Shown here: positions 52,506-62,263 of the stretch, in pieces
How positions within the stretch are numbered: position 1 is the first letter of the stretch
Layout: each line of letters begins with the position of its first letter
Assembly (NCBI GenBank): GCA_963809795.1
Contig: CAWELN010000007.1
Span: 62,001-126,000 of the forward strand
Reading direction: 5' to 3'
DNA length: 64,000 nt
Source of the DNA: DASUAS01 sp963809795
Lineage (GTDB): Bacteria; Actinomycetota; Acidimicrobiia; IMCC26256; DASPTH01
Notes under the pieces: model-generated
Databases searched by the model: none
Seen by the model: the letters and a program-made list of their open reading frames with translations, nothing else
What the model was told of the DNA's origin: nothing
Translations under genes and position numbers: made by a program

Positions 52506-54947
52506 ATGGCGGACGCAATCCGTGTCAGCGGCCCGATCAATGCGGCCGGACTCGAGATGACCCTGGAGACGGGGAAGCTCGCCCCCCAGGCCGACGGCGC
52601 GGTGCTCGTGCGCGTCGGCGGCACCACGATCCTGAGCACCGTCGTCACGTCCAAGCCGCGGGAGGGGATCGACTTCTTCCCGCTCACCGTCGACGTCGAG
52701 GAGCGCATGTACGCCGCCGGGAAGATCCCCGGCGGCGTCTTCCGTCGTGAGGGCCGTCCCGGCGAGCCCGCCATCCTCACCTGTCGCCTCACCGACCGCC
52801 CGCTGCGGCCGAGCTTCCCCGAGGGGTTCCGCAACGAGGTCCAGGTCGTGGCCACGATCATGGGCGCCGACCTGATCAACCCGCACGACGTCCTGTCGAT
52901 CAACGGCGCGTCGGCCGCGCTCACGGTGTCGGGCATCCCGTTCGACGGCCCGATCGGCGCGGTGCGCCTGTCGCGGCAGGGGAGCGAGTGGATCGCGCAC
53001 CCGACGTTCGACGAGAGCGCCGAGTCCACCTTCGAGCTCGTCGTCGCCGGCCGCGAGATCGAGTCCGGCGACATCGCCATCATGATGGTCGAGGCGGGCG
53101 GCACCGAGGCCACGTGGCGCCTCTACGAAGAGGGCGCGCCGAAGGTCACCGAGGAGGTCATCGCCGACGGCCTCGAAGACGCCAAGCAGTGGATCAAGGC
53201 GTCGATCGAGCTCCAGAAGCAGCTGCGCGCCGCGGTGGTCCTGGCGCGTGGCCCGATCCCGGAGATCTCCTACGAGATCCACACCGACTACGACGACGAC
53301 GTGTTCGAGACCGTCGCCGAGCAGGCCACCGAGTCGACCAAGGCGGCGATGTCGATCGCCGACAAGTCGGAGCGGAACGACCGCCTCGACGAGATCCTCG
53401 AGGGCCTGCTGCTCGCGATGTGCGGCACGCCCGAGGAGCCCGAGCCCTTCGCCTCCCGCGCCAAGCAGGTCAAGCCCGCGTTCCGCGCCCTGCAGAAGAA
53501 GGTCGTCCGCAGCCGGATCGTCAACGAAGGCCTGCGCATCGACGGCCGCGGCACCACCGACATCCGTCCGCTGAGCGCCGAGGTCGAGATCCTGCCGACC
53601 GCGCACGGCTCCGGACTCTTCCAGCGCGGTGAGACCCAGGTGCTCAGCGTGCTGACCCTCGGCATGCCCCGCATGGAGCAGTTCATCGGTCTCGACGAGC
53701 TCCGCGGCACCACCAAGCGCTACATCCACCACTACAACTTCCCGCCCTACTCCACCGGCGAGACGGGTCGCGTCGGTTCGCCGAAGCGTCGCGAGATCGG
53801 CCACGGCGCGCTGGCCGAGCGGGCGCTCGTTCCGGTCGTCCCGTCGATGGAGGAGTGGCCCTACGTCCTGCGCATCGTGTCCGACGTGCTCAGCTCGAAC
53901 GGCTCCACCTCGATGGCGTCGGTGTGTGGCTCCACGCTCTCGATGCTCGACGGCGGCGTGCCGCTGAAGGGGTCGGTCGCCGGCATCGCCATGGGCCTCG
54001 TCTACGCGGAGGGCAAGTACACGACCCTCACCGACATCCTCGGGACCGAGGACGCGTTCGGCGACATGGACTTCAAGGTCGCGGGCACGCGCGACTTCGT
54101 GACCGCGCTCCAGCTCGACACCAAGATCGACGGTCTTCCCGCCGACGTGCTGCGTGAGGCGCTGCTCCAGGCCCGTGACGCCCGCCTGAAGATCCTCGAT
54201 GTGATGGACGCGACGATCGACACGAACCGCGCCGACGTCAAGCCCACCGCCCCGAAGATCATCAGCTTCGAGATCCCGATGGACAAGATCGGTGAGGTGA
54301 TCGGGCCCAAGGGCAAGGTCATCAACACCATCACCCAGGAGACGGGCGCCGACGTGTCGGTGAGCGACAACGGGGTCGTCGGGACCGTGAGCATCGGCTC
54401 CACGGACGGCGCGGCCGTCGAAGAGGCGCAGCGGAGGATCGAGCTGATCCTCGACCCGCCCACCGCCGAGCTCGGGGCCGAGTACACCGGGAAGGTCGTG
54501 AACGTCACCAAGTTCGGGGCGTTCGTCAACATCCTGCCCGGCCGTGACGGCCTGCTCCACATCTCCAAGCTCGGGCGCGGCAAGCGCATCGACAAGGTGG
54601 AGGACGTCCTCAACCTCGGCGACGAGGTGACCGTCCGCGTCGACGACATCGACAACTCGGGCAAGCTCTCGCTCTCGTTGGCGGGGGACGAGCCCGAGGG
54701 GAGCGGTTCGTCCGACTCCGGGAGCGGTGAGGGCGAGTCCCGGGGCAACGGCGACCGGGCGCCGCGCGAGCGGACCGTGAGCGGGGGCAGCGGCGACGTC
54801 GAGGTGGCGTCGTTCGACGACGCCTGGGACTCACAGGCCCGGGCGGAGTTCGGCGACCTCGGTCCGGCCGAGGTCGGTCGTCCCGGTGGTGGCGACCGCG
54901 GGGAGCGCCGAGGCGGCGGTGGTCGCCGGCGCGGCGGCCGGCGCTGA
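52506..54947 (+). CDS. pnp: Polyribonucleotide nucleotidyltransferase (PNPase)
   Basis: PNPase degrades RNA 3'-5' by phosphorolysis and can add tails. The 813-residue protein has two RNase PH domains (LAPQADGAVLVRVGGTTILS; RPLSAEVEILPTAHGSGLFQ, RGETQVLSVLTLG), then KH (IPMDKIGEVIGPKGKVINTI) and S1 (EYTGKVVNVTKFGAFVNILP, RDGLLHISKLGRG). Catalytic-region motifs such as YAEGKYTTLTDILGTEDAFG are intact. An ~90-residue Gly/Arg/Ser-rich tail follows S1, as in Actinobacteria. ATG 52506 with GAGAGGAG upstream is used. Confidence 0.97.
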   Translation: MADAIRVSGPINAAGLEMTLETGKLAPQADGAVLVRVGGTTILSTVVTSKPREGIDFFPLTVDVEERMYAAGKIPGGVFRREGRPGEPAILTCRLTDRPLRPSFPEGFRNEVQVVATIMGADLINPHDVLSINGASAALTVSGIPFDGPIGAVRLSRQGSEWIAHPTFDESAESTFELVVAGREIESGDIAIMMVEAGGTEATWRLYEEGAPKVTEEVIADGLEDAKQWIKASIELQKQLRAAVVLARGPIPEISYEIHTDYDDDVFETVAEQATESTKAAMSIADKSERNDRLDEILEGLLLAMCGTPEEPEPFASRAKQVKPAFRALQKKVVRSRIVNEGLRIDGRGTTDIRPLSAEVEILPTAHGSGLFQRGETQVLSVLTLGMPRMEQFIGLDELRGTTKRYIHHYNFPPYSTGETGRVGSPKRREIGHGALAERALVPVVPSMEEWPYVLRIVSDVLSSNGSTSMASVCGSTLSMLDGGVPLKGSVAGIAMGLVYAEGKYTTLTDILGTEDAFGDMDFKVAGTRDFVTALQLDTKIDGLPADVLREALLQARDARLKILDVMDATIDTNRADVKPTAPKIISFEIPMDKIGEVIGPKGKVINTITQETGADVSVSDNGVVGTVSIGSTDGAAVEEAQRRIELILDPPTAELGAEYTGKVVNVTKFGAFVNILPGRDGLLHISKLGRGKRIDKVEDVLNLGDEVTVRVDDIDNSGKLSLSLAGDEPEGSGSSDSGSGEGESRGNGDRAPRERTVSGGSGDVEVASFDDAWDSQARAEFGDLGPAEVGRPGGGDRGERRGGGGRRRGGRR

Positions 54948-55001
54948 CCGCCCGCGCCCGAATTCCGGGGATGCCGGTCAAGCCGTGACCGCCAGGCGTC
55001 G

Positions 55002-56276
55002 ATGACGGCTCCGATGGTCGACGACGCATCCGGCATCCGCGGTACGCGGCTCGACTCCGGGTTGCGCGTCGTCACCGAGCACCTGCCCGGCCTCCGCTCC
55101 GCGGCGGTCGGGTTCTGGGTGGGCACGGGGTCACGCGACGAGCCGGAGGCGATCGCGGGTACCAGCCACTTCCTCGAGCACCTGTTGTTCAAGGGCACCG
55201 ACACGCGCCACGCGGCGGAGATCGCGGAAGCGGTCGAGTCGTGCGGCGGCGACATGAACGCGTTCACGGGGCAGGAGGTCACCGCGTACTACGTGCGCGT
55301 CCCCGACCGCTTCCTCGGCCTCGCGCTCGACATCCTCTCCGACATCGTGTGGTCACCCGCGTTGCGCTCCGACGAGGTGGAGTCGGAGCGCCAGGTGATC
55401 CTCGAGGAGATCCGGATGCGCGACGACACGCCGGACGACCTCGTCCACGACGTCTTCTCCGGGGCGCTGTTCGCCCGGCACCCGCTCGGCCGTGAGATCG
55501 CCGGGAGCCAGGACAGCATCGGCGCGGTCACGCGCGACCAGATCGCCGCCTACCACGCCGACCACTACCAGCCGTCGAACGTCGTGGTCGCGGTGGCGGG
55601 GAACGTCGACCACGACGAGGTCGTGAAGCGTGTCGCCGACGCCCAGCCGACCGACGGGCGCCCGCGGCCGGCCCGGGCCGGTGGCGCCGACACCGCCGAC
55701 GCCGACCGGTTCGCCCGCGTCGACCGCCCGTTGGAGCAGTCGCACGTGGTGATCGGCGCCCGCGCCCTCCGGCGCGACGACCCCGACCGCTTCGCGCTCG
55801 CGGTCGTCGACCAGGTGCTGGGTGGCGGCATGAGCTCGCGGCTCTTCCAGGAGGTCCGCGAGAAGCGGGGCCTGGCGTACTCGGTGTTCTCGTACCGCAG
55901 CGCGTTCGAGGAGACGGGTTCGCTCGCGGTCTATTGCGCCACCGCGCCGGAGCGGGTCGACGAGACGCTCGACGTCGTGCGCGGCGAGCTCGACCGGCTG
56001 GTCGCCGACGGCGGCATCTCCGACCGGGAGCTCGTGTCCGCCAAGGGGCACCTCACCGGGTCGCTGGCGCTCTCGCTGGAGAGCTCGTCGAGTCGCATGC
56101 ACCGCATCGGGCGCAGCGAGCTCACGATGGGCGAGATCCCGAGCCTCGACTGGGTGGTCGAGCAGGTCGACGCGGTCACCGCGGCCGACGTCGCCCGGGT
56201 CATCGACCGGGTGCTCGGCACGGGCTCGCGCACGTTGGCGGTGGTCGGCCCGGCCGACGCCCTCGTCGCCGTCTGA
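55002..56276 (+). CDS. M16 family zinc metalloprotease
   Basis: A 424-residue pitrilysin-type peptidase. The inverted zinc motif is in GTSHFLEHLLFKGTDTR (HxxEH), with the downstream glutamate in the ERQVILEEIRMRDD region. The C-terminal pseudo-domain has LGGGMSSRLFQEVREKRGLA and YSVFSYRSAFEETGSLAVYC. Actinobacteria encode this PqqL/YmxG-like protein directly after pnp; its substrates are unknown. It precedes dapB by 42 nt. Confidence 0.93.
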   Translation: MTAPMVDDASGIRGTRLDSGLRVVTEHLPGLRSAAVGFWVGTGSRDEPEAIAGTSHFLEHLLFKGTDTRHAAEIAEAVESCGGDMNAFTGQEVTAYYVRVPDRFLGLALDILSDIVWSPALRSDEVESERQVILEEIRMRDDTPDDLVHDVFSGALFARHPLGREIAGSQDSIGAVTRDQIAAYHADHYQPSNVVVAVAGNVDHDEVVKRVADAQPTDGRPRPARAGGADTADADRFARVDRPLEQSHVVIGARALRRDDPDRFALAVVDQVLGGGMSSRLFQEVREKRGLAYSVFSYRSAFEETGSLAVYCATAPERVDETLDVVRGELDRLVADGGISDRELVSAKGHLTGSLALSLESSSSRMHRIGRSELTMGEIPSLDWVVEQVDAVTAADVARVIDRVLGTGSRTLAVVGPADALVAV

Positions 56277-56318
56277 ACACCCCGACCCGGAGCCCGGCGC
56301 CGCCGATACGCTGAGCCG

Positions 56319-57110
56319 ATGATCAGGGTGGCGGTCTTCGGCGCCGCGGGACGCATGGGCGCCACGGTGTGCCGGGCGGTGCTCGGCGACCCCCACCTGG
56401 AGCTGGTGGCCGCGGTCGACCCACTGCACACCGGTCTCGACCTCCGGCAGTTCGGGGTCGAGGCGCCGAGCATGCAGATCGCGCGCAGCGCCGACGCGCT
56501 GGCCGACGCCGAGGCGGAAGTGGCGGTCGACTTCACCGTCGTCGACGCCGCCCGCGACAACGTCAACTGGTGCGCCGACCACGGTGTGCACGCGGTCGTG
56601 GGCACCACCGGCTTCAGCAGCGCCGACCTCGACGGCTTCCGCGAACGCTTTGCCGCCTCCGACGCCAACGCGGTCATCGCGCCCAACTTCGCCATCGGCG
56701 CGGTGCTGATGATCCGCTTCGCCGAGCTCGCCGCGCCGTACTTCGAGAGCGCCGAGGTGATCGAGCTCCACCACGACCAGAAGGTCGACGCGCCGTCCGG
56801 TACCGCCATGCTCACCGTCGAGCGGATGGCCACCGCGTCCGACGAGTGGGCGGCCGACCCCACCACCACGACGGTGGTCGACGGCGCCCGCGGCGGCGTG
56901 GGCGCCGGCGGCATCCACGTGCACTCGGTGCGCCTGCGCGGCCTCGTCGCCCACGAGGAGGTGCTGCTCGGCACCACCGGGCAGTCGCTGAGCATCCGGC
57001 ACGACTCGTACGACCGCACGTCGTTCATGCCCGGCGTGCTGCTGGCGGTGAAGGCGGTGGGCGAGCGACCCGGGCTCACGATCGGCCTCGACCCGCTGCT
57101 CGGGCTCTGA
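56319..57110 (+). CDS. dapB: 4-hydroxy-tetrahydrodipicolinate reductase
   Basis: DapB makes tetrahydrodipicolinate for lysine and diaminopimelate, a peptidoglycan component. The 263-residue protein has the nucleotide loop VAVFGAAGRMGATVCRAVLG, VGTTGFSSADLDGF, APNFAIGAVLM and the catalytic His/Lys region ELHHDQKVDAPSGTAMLT. The C-terminal SVRLRGLVAHEEVLLGTTGQ is conserved. In relatives thyX and dapA often follow; here regulators follow instead. Confidence 0.95.
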   Translation: MIRVAVFGAAGRMGATVCRAVLGDPHLELVAAVDPLHTGLDLRQFGVEAPSMQIARSADALADAEAEVAVDFTVVDAARDNVNWCADHGVHAVVGTTGFSSADLDGFRERFAASDANAVIAPNFAIGAVLMIRFAELAAPYFESAEVIELHHDQKVDAPSGTAMLTVERMATASDEWAADPTTTTVVDGARGGVGAGGIHVHSVRLRGLVAHEEVLLGTTGQSLSIRHDSYDRTSFMPGVLLAVKAVGERPGLTIGLDPLLGL

Positions 57111-57139
57111 GCCGCCGGCACGGAGGAGGCGCACGAGCG

Positions 57140-57712
57140 GTGGACGACACCCGCCTCCAGGTGCTCCGCGGCGCGTACGACTCCATCGCCCGCCGGGGGA
57201 TGGCCAAGACCACCGTCGACGACGTCGCCGCCGCGTCGGGGGTGTCGCGGGCCACCATCTACCGCCTGTTCCCGGGCGGCAAGGAGGCGCTCCTCCGCGA
57301 CACCGTCGGCTGGGAGATGGACCGCTTCTTCCTCGACCTCGGGGTCGAGCTCGGTGACGCCGCCGACTTCCCCGAGTTCCTGGAGCGGGCGCTGCCGCTG
57401 GCCCGCCGGGAGCTCCGTGAGCACGAGGTGCTGCAGAAGGTGCTCGAGACCGAGCCCGACCGGTTGAACGCCCTGATCACCGTGCAGCAGCACCGGTTGA
57501 TCGGGGCCATCGCCGCCTATTTCCTGCCCCTCCTGGAGCGCGACCGCGAGGCGGGCCACATCGACCCGACGGCCGACCTCCCACGGTGCGCCGAGTACGT
57601 CGCCCGGCTCTCGCTGTCGCTCATCGCCTCGCCCGGCCGCCACGATCTCGGCGACCCGGCCGAGGTGCACCGGCTGGTCCGCCGCGAGCTGCTGGGCGGG
57701 GTGTGGAGCTGA
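57140..57712 (+). CDS. TetR-family transcriptional regulator
   Basis: A 190-residue regulator with an N-terminal TetR helix-turn-helix: GAYDSIARRGMAKTTVDDVA, then ASGVSRATIYRLFPGGKEAL. The C-terminal ligand-binding part (FFLDLGVELGDAADFPEFLE onward) is alpha-helical and divergent. The GTG start follows GGAGGAG. It is 51 nt before a second, related TetR gene. No operator of its own is obvious in the short gap to dapB. Confidence 0.88.
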   Translation: MDDTRLQVLRGAYDSIARRGMAKTTVDDVAAASGVSRATIYRLFPGGKEALLRDTVGWEMDRFFLDLGVELGDAADFPEFLERALPLARRELREHEVLQKVLETEPDRLNALITVQQHRLIGAIAAYFLPLLERDREAGHIDPTADLPRCAEYVARLSLSLIASPGRHDLGDPAEVHRLVRRELLGGVWS

Positions 57713-57732
57713 CCCGCCGGGTCCTGACCCGA

Positions 57733-57759
57733 TGAGACGAAATCTGGTGTATCGTCTCA
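57733..57759. promoter_or_regulatory. Palindromic operator before the second TetR gene
   Basis: TGAGACGA (57733-57740), 11 nt, TCGTCTCA (57752-57759): a perfect 8-nt inverted repeat 4 nt before the ATG at 57764. TATCGT within its right half could be the -10, so repressor binding would block polymerase. A TetR dimer site is the natural reading. Confidence 0.75.
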
Positions 57760-57763
57760 GGCG

Positions 57764-58345
57764 ATGACCCTCGCCGTGAGCACCCCGGCCCCCGTCGACG
57801 TACGGGCCCGAGCGGCGGTCCTCGCGTGCATCGGCCGGTTCGGCCTGGCGAAGACCACGATCGACGACATCGCGCGCGAAGCCGGGTGCTCGCGCGCCAC
57901 GCTCTACCGGTACTTCGACGGCAAGCCCGAGATCGTGCGCAGCGCGGTGGTCGCCGAGCACGAGCGCATCGCCGGCGTCGTGGTCGCAGCCGGGCGCGGC
58001 GCCGCCACCTTCGCCGACGCGGTCGTGGCCGCGGTCGTCGCCGGTGCGCGCGAGCTGCGCGGGCACGACGCCCTCCAGTTCCTCCTGGCCCACGAGCCCG
58101 AATCAGTGCTCGTCCACCTGGCGTTCGGCCCGGGCGACCGTCTCCTCATCGCAGTGGGCGACGCGATCGCGCCGGCGTTCGACCGCTGGCTCACGCCCGA
58201 CGACGCCATCCGCGCCGGCGACTGGTTGGCGCGCATCGTCCGCTCCTACGTGCTGATGCCGCACCCGCCCATCGACTTCACCGACCCGACCGCCGCGCGC
58301 GCGTTCCTCGAACAGTTCGTGATACCCGGACTCGAAAGCAGGTAG
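57764..58345 (+). CDS. TetR-family transcriptional regulator, likely autorepressor of the diiron-protein operon
   Basis: A 193-residue regulator with helix-turn-helix ACIGRFGLAKTTIDDIAREA, then GCSRATLYRYFDGKPEIVRS. The helical ligand domain includes HDALQFLLAHEPESVLVHLA. It starts 4 nt after a perfect palindrome and may be translated from a nearly leaderless mRNA. The diiron protein starts 2 nt after its stop, so the two form an operon presumably controlled by this regulator. Confidence 0.9.
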   Translation: MTLAVSTPAPVDVRARAAVLACIGRFGLAKTTIDDIAREAGCSRATLYRYFDGKPEIVRSAVVAEHERIAGVVVAAGRGAATFADAVVAAVVAGARELRGHDALQFLLAHEPESVLVHLAFGPGDRLLIAVGDAIAPAFDRWLTPDDAIRAGDWLARIVRSYVLMPHPPIDFTDPTAARAFLEQFVIPGLESR

Positions 58346-58347
58346 CC

Positions 58348-59469
58348 ATGAGTGCCGACTACACCGACATCATCGGTCGCGACGACATGCACGACCTCGA
58401 TGCCATCCTCGCCGTCACCAACACCGATGTCGACGAGGTCCAGCACGCGATCCGGGCCGACGCCGACGCAGTCTTCACGTGGAACTACGAGCGCAGCCGA
58501 CCCGCGCTGGTGAAGCTGTACGAGAAGGCCAAGACGTCGATGTGGAACGCCAACGACCTCCCCTGGGACATCGAGGTCGACCAGGAGAAGGTCGCGCGCG
58601 ACAACCAGAACCAGAACGGCATCGGCCAGCAGATGGACCTCGACGGCACGCCGTTCGAGAAGTGGGGCGACAAGGAGTGGACGCAGTTCGGCATCGAGTC
58701 GCAGAACTGGACGCTCTCGCAGTTCATGCACGGCGAGCAGGGCGCGCTGATCTGCACCGCCCAGATCGTCGAGACGGTGCCGTGGATCGACGCCAAGTAC
58801 TACGCCGCCACCCAGGTCATGGACGAAGCCCGCCACGTCGAGGTCTTCGCGCGGTACCTCAACACCAAGCTGTCGGGCCACTACCCGATCAACGCCCACC
58901 TCAAGATGCTGCTCGACGACATCGTCGCCGACAGTCGCTGGGACATGACCTACCTCGGCATGCAGATCATGGTCGAGGGGCTCGCGCTCGCCGCGTTCGG
59001 GTTCCTGCACCAGATGACCACCGAGCCGCTGCTGAAGCAGCTGCTGCGCTACGTGATGAGCGACGAGGCGCGTCATGTCGCCTTCGGCGTCCTCTCGTTG
59101 CAGGAGTACTACAACGGCCTCGGTGCGGCCGAGATCCGCGAGCGCCAGGAGTTCGCGTTCGAGGCCGCGGTGCGCATGCGCGACCGGTTCCTGCAGCAGG
59201 AGACGTGGGAGCGTCTCGGCGTCGACGTCAAGGAGGCGGTCAAGACGATGCAGAACGCGCCCGACCGCCCGATCTTCCAGGGCCTGCTGTTCTCGAAGAT
59301 CGTGCCCAACTGCAAGAAGCTCGGCCTGCTCGACGCGGGCGACGGGTGGCTGCGCGAGCGGTTCACCGAGCTCGGCGTGATCCAGTTCGAGGACTGGGTC
59401 GACACCGGCGAGGAGTACGCCCAGCTCGACGAGGTCGCGAAGGACCGCCAGGCCGCCGCCGCGGTGTAG
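58348..59469 (+). CDS. Ferritin-like diiron-carboxylate protein
   Basis: A 373-residue protein with a four-helix-bundle diiron site. Ligand motifs are visible in order: FMHGEQGALICTAQIVE, YAATQVMDEARHVEVFARYL (ExxH), MQIMVEGLALAAFGFLHQM and LRYVMSDEARHVAFGVLSLQ (second ExxH). This pattern belongs to the ribonucleotide-reductase/ferritin-like superfamily that includes acyl desaturases and AurF-type N-oxygenases. Which reaction it performs is not clear. It is co-transcribed with a TetR gene and followed by PNPOx-like and VOC genes, which suggests an oxidative or detoxifying step. Confidence 0.85.
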   Translation: MSADYTDIIGRDDMHDLDAILAVTNTDVDEVQHAIRADADAVFTWNYERSRPALVKLYEKAKTSMWNANDLPWDIEVDQEKVARDNQNQNGIGQQMDLDGTPFEKWGDKEWTQFGIESQNWTLSQFMHGEQGALICTAQIVETVPWIDAKYYAATQVMDEARHVEVFARYLNTKLSGHYPINAHLKMLLDDIVADSRWDMTYLGMQIMVEGLALAAFGFLHQMTTEPLLKQLLRYVMSDEARHVAFGVLSLQEYYNGLGAAEIRERQEFAFEAAVRMRDRFLQQETWERLGVDVKEAVKTMQNAPDRPIFQGLLFSKIVPNCKKLGLLDAGDGWLRERFTELGVIQFEDWVDTGEEYAQLDEVAKDRQAAAAV

Positions 59470-59476
59470 CGACCCG

Positions 59477-60013
59477 ATGACACCCGAGCTCGACGAACGG
59501 TTCAGCGATCCCGACGCGTCCCCGGTGCCGTGGGCGGACACGGAGCGGGCGTTGGCAGCGGGGCAGCTGTTCTGGATCTCGACCGTGCGCGCCGACGGCC
59601 GCCCGCACGTGACCCCGCTGGTCGCGGTGTGGCTCGACGGCGCGCTGCACTTCGCCACCGGGCCCGAGGAGCAGAAGGCCCACAACCTCGCCGTCAACCC
59701 GCACGTCGTGTTGACGACCGGCGGCAACGGCTGGGACGAGGGGCTGGACGTCGTCGTCGAGGGTGAGGCCGTGCGCGTGACCGACGACGCCATGTTGCGG
59801 CGACTCGCGGGCGCATGGACCGACAAGTGGGACGGCCGCTGGACGTTCGGCGTGGGCGACGGCGGGTTCACCCACGAGGAATCCGGAGCGGACGCCGACC
59901 ACGGGCCGGTGTTCGTGTTCGCGGTGCGGCCGGCGAAGGTGCTCGCGTTCGGGAAGGGCACGTTCAGCCACACCCGCTACCGGTCCGACGCGGTGGGAGG
60001 CGAGGCTGCGTAG
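59477..60013 (+). CDS. Pyridoxamine 5'-phosphate oxidase-like FMN/F420-binding protein
   Basis: A 178-residue split-barrel protein. The flavin-binding-type segments GQLFWISTVRADGRPHVTPL and VAVWLDGALHFATGPEEQKA (S/T-rich strand, then the GPEEQKAHNL phosphate loop) are typical of PNPOx-like proteins and actinobacterial F420-dependent relatives. The C-terminus has FSHTRYRSD. Cofactor and substrate are uncertain. It starts 7 nt after the diiron gene and 9 nt before the VOC gene. Confidence 0.82.
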   Translation: MTPELDERFSDPDASPVPWADTERALAAGQLFWISTVRADGRPHVTPLVAVWLDGALHFATGPEEQKAHNLAVNPHVVLTTGGNGWDEGLDVVVEGEAVRVTDDAMLRRLAGAWTDKWDGRWTFGVGDGGFTHEESGADADHGPVFVFAVRPAKVLAFGKGTFSHTRYRSDAVGGEAA

Positions 60014-60022
60014 GCTCCCCGC

Positions 60023-60490
60023 ATGGCGATCCAGGGGCAGCTGTACCACGTGGGCATCGTCGTGCCCGACGTCGAGGCGGCGATGGCGCACTTCACCGAC
60101 CTGCTCGGCATCACGTGGGGACCGGTCGTCGAGACGGAGGCCTTCCCCGTGCGCGAGGGCGACGGCACCGAGCGCATCGTCCCGAACACGCTGTGCTACT
60201 CGACCGAGCCGCCCTACCTGGAGCTCGTGCAGGAGGTGCCCGGCACGGTGTGGGAGTGCAACGAGCACTCCAACCTCCATCACATCGGGGTGTGGGTCGA
60301 CGCGCTGCCGGCGGACTCCGCCACCTACACGGAGCTGCGGTGCCCGCTGCAGCTGTGCGGGCGCGACGACGACGGCGCCCTGGTGCAATTCGCGTACCAC
60401 CGCGACCCGCTCGGCGTCCGCATCGAGCTCGTCGACATCGCGATGAAGCCCATGATGGAGGAGTTCATGTTCAGGGCGCCGCTAGCCTGA
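60023..60490 (+). CDS. VOC (glyoxalase/bleomycin-resistance) superfamily protein
   Basis: A 155-residue protein with the paired beta-alpha-beta-beta-beta modules of the vicinal-oxygen-chelate fold. Metal-ligand candidates are His in LYHVGIVVPDVEAAMAHFTD, Glu in PPYLELVQEV and His in SNLHHIGVWVDAL, plus Glu in GVRIELVD. Such proteins are dioxygenases, isomerases or binding proteins; none can be chosen here. It closes the small run after the TetR-diiron pair and is 5 nt before rnj. Confidence 0.82.
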   Translation: MAIQGQLYHVGIVVPDVEAAMAHFTDLLGITWGPVVETEAFPVREGDGTERIVPNTLCYSTEPPYLELVQEVPGTVWECNEHSNLHHIGVWVDALPADSATYTELRCPLQLCGRDDDGALVQFAYHRDPLGVRIELVDIAMKPMMEEFMFRAPLA

Positions 60491-60495
60491 GCGTG

Positions 60496-62183
60496 ATGAG
60501 TCGCCCGCCGGTCAAGATCGTCTTCCTCGGCGGGCTCGGCGAGATCGGGCGGAACTGCTTCTGCCTGGAGGTCGACGACCGCATCCTGGTCGTCGACTGC
60601 GGGATCATGTTCCCCGAGGCGGGCATGCCCGGGATCGACCTCGTCCTCCCGGACTTCACCTATCTGCGCGAGAACGCCGACCGGGTCGAAGCGGCCTTCC
60701 TCACCCACGCGCACGAGGACCACGCCGGCGGGCTGGCCTACCTGCTGCGCGACGTCGTCGCTGCCGATCTACGGATCACCGCTGTCGCTGGGGCTGGCCC
60801 GCAACCGCATCGAGGAGGCAGGGATGCTCGGGCGCACCGAGCTGATCCCCGTGTACGACGGCGAACGCAGGCACATCGGCCCGTTCGACTGCGAGTTCAT
60901 CCCCGTCACGCACTCCGTGCCGTACGCGCTCGCCACCGCGTACTACACGCCCGCCGGCACCATCCTGCACAGCGGCGACTTCAAGCTCGACCCGACGCCG
61001 GTGGACGGTCGCAAGACCGACCTCGCGTTGATGGGGTCGATCGCCGAGCGGGTGGGCGGGGTGAAGCTGCTCCTGTCCGACTCGACGAACGCGTGCCGCC
61101 CCGGGTTCACGCCGTCGGAGAAGACCGTGGGCGACACGTTGCGCAGCGTCTTCCGCGACTACCCGAACCAACGGTTGATCGTCGCCAGCTTCGCGTCGCA
61201 CCTGCACCGTGTGCGGCAGGTGGCCGAGCAGGCGATCGCCGCCGGTCGCCGGGTGGCGTTCCTCGGGCGTTCCATGGTGCACAACGTCGCACTCGGGCGC
61301 GAGATGGGACTGCTCGAGATCCCCAGCGAGCGCGTCATCGACATCGAGGAGGTGGCGCGCTACGCGCCGGGTGAGGTGTGCGTGATCTGCACCGGCTCGC
61401 AGGGGGAGCCGATGAGCGCGCTCTCGCTCATGGCCGCGCACGAGCACAAGTACCTGAAGATCAGCAGCGACGACGTCGTCGTGATCTCCGCGCACGCGAT
61501 CCCCGGCAACGAGACGAACGTGAACCGCATCATCGACTCGTTGCACCGCGCCGGCGCCGAGGTGTTGCACGGCGGCAGCTCGCCGGTGCACGTGTCGGGC
61601 CACGCGTCGCAGGAGGAGCTGAAGATGCTCCTCAACATCGTGCAGCCGGAATGGTTCGTCCCCGTGCACGGCGAGTACACGCACATGGTCCACCACGCCC
61701 GGCTCGCCGAGGCGGTCGGGGTGGCCAAGAACCACGTGCTCATCTGTGAGGACGGCGACATGCTCGTGATGGAGCAGCGCGACGACGGCACCACCGGGCT
61801 CGAGGTGCGAGCGGCGCGCGGTCCCCGCCGGATACCTCTACGTCGACGGCATCGTCGGCGACGTCGGCCAGGGCGTGCTGCGCGATCGCCGCAACCTCGC
61901 CGAGGAGGGGTTGGTGGTGGTGATCGTCACCGTCGACGCCACCACCGGCGAGGTGGTGACCGGTCCCGAGATCGTCACCCGGGGCTGGGTCTACGCGCCC
62001 GAGGCCGAGGAGCTGCTCGAGGAGGCGAAGGCCGCGGTGCTGGCCTCGCTCCAGGAGGCGGCCGACGAGGGGGCCACCGACTTCGAGACCCTCCGCCGCC
62101 ACTGCCGCCGCTCGCTCGGCCGCTTCATCAGCGAGCGGACCCGACGCCGGCCGGCGATCATCCCGGTGGTCATGGAGGTCTAG
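60496..62183 (+). CDS. rnj: Ribonuclease J (two single-base interruptions)
   Basis: RNase J has endonuclease and 5'-3' exonuclease activity in mRNA decay and rRNA maturation. The metallo-beta-lactamase motif is AAFLTHAHEDHAGGLAYLLR, after KIVFLGGLGEIGRNCFCLEV. An extra base at about 60760-60764 precedes PIYGSPLSLGLARNRIEEAG. The middle part (HSVPYALATAYYTPAGTILH, LLSDSTNACRPGFTPSEK, beta-CASP region) follows in the next frame. Another at about 61814-61821 precedes VPAGYLYVDGIVGDVGQGVL, and the C-terminal part ends VVMEV. Removing both gives 561 residues, normal for RNase J. Confidence 0.93.
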
Positions 62184-62263
62184 GGCCTCTCGTCCCGGCC
62201 CGCCGGCGGCGTGCCGGCCAGAGATGCTGTTGTGGGTGGTGGGGGTGGTGTTAGCTTGCGGGG

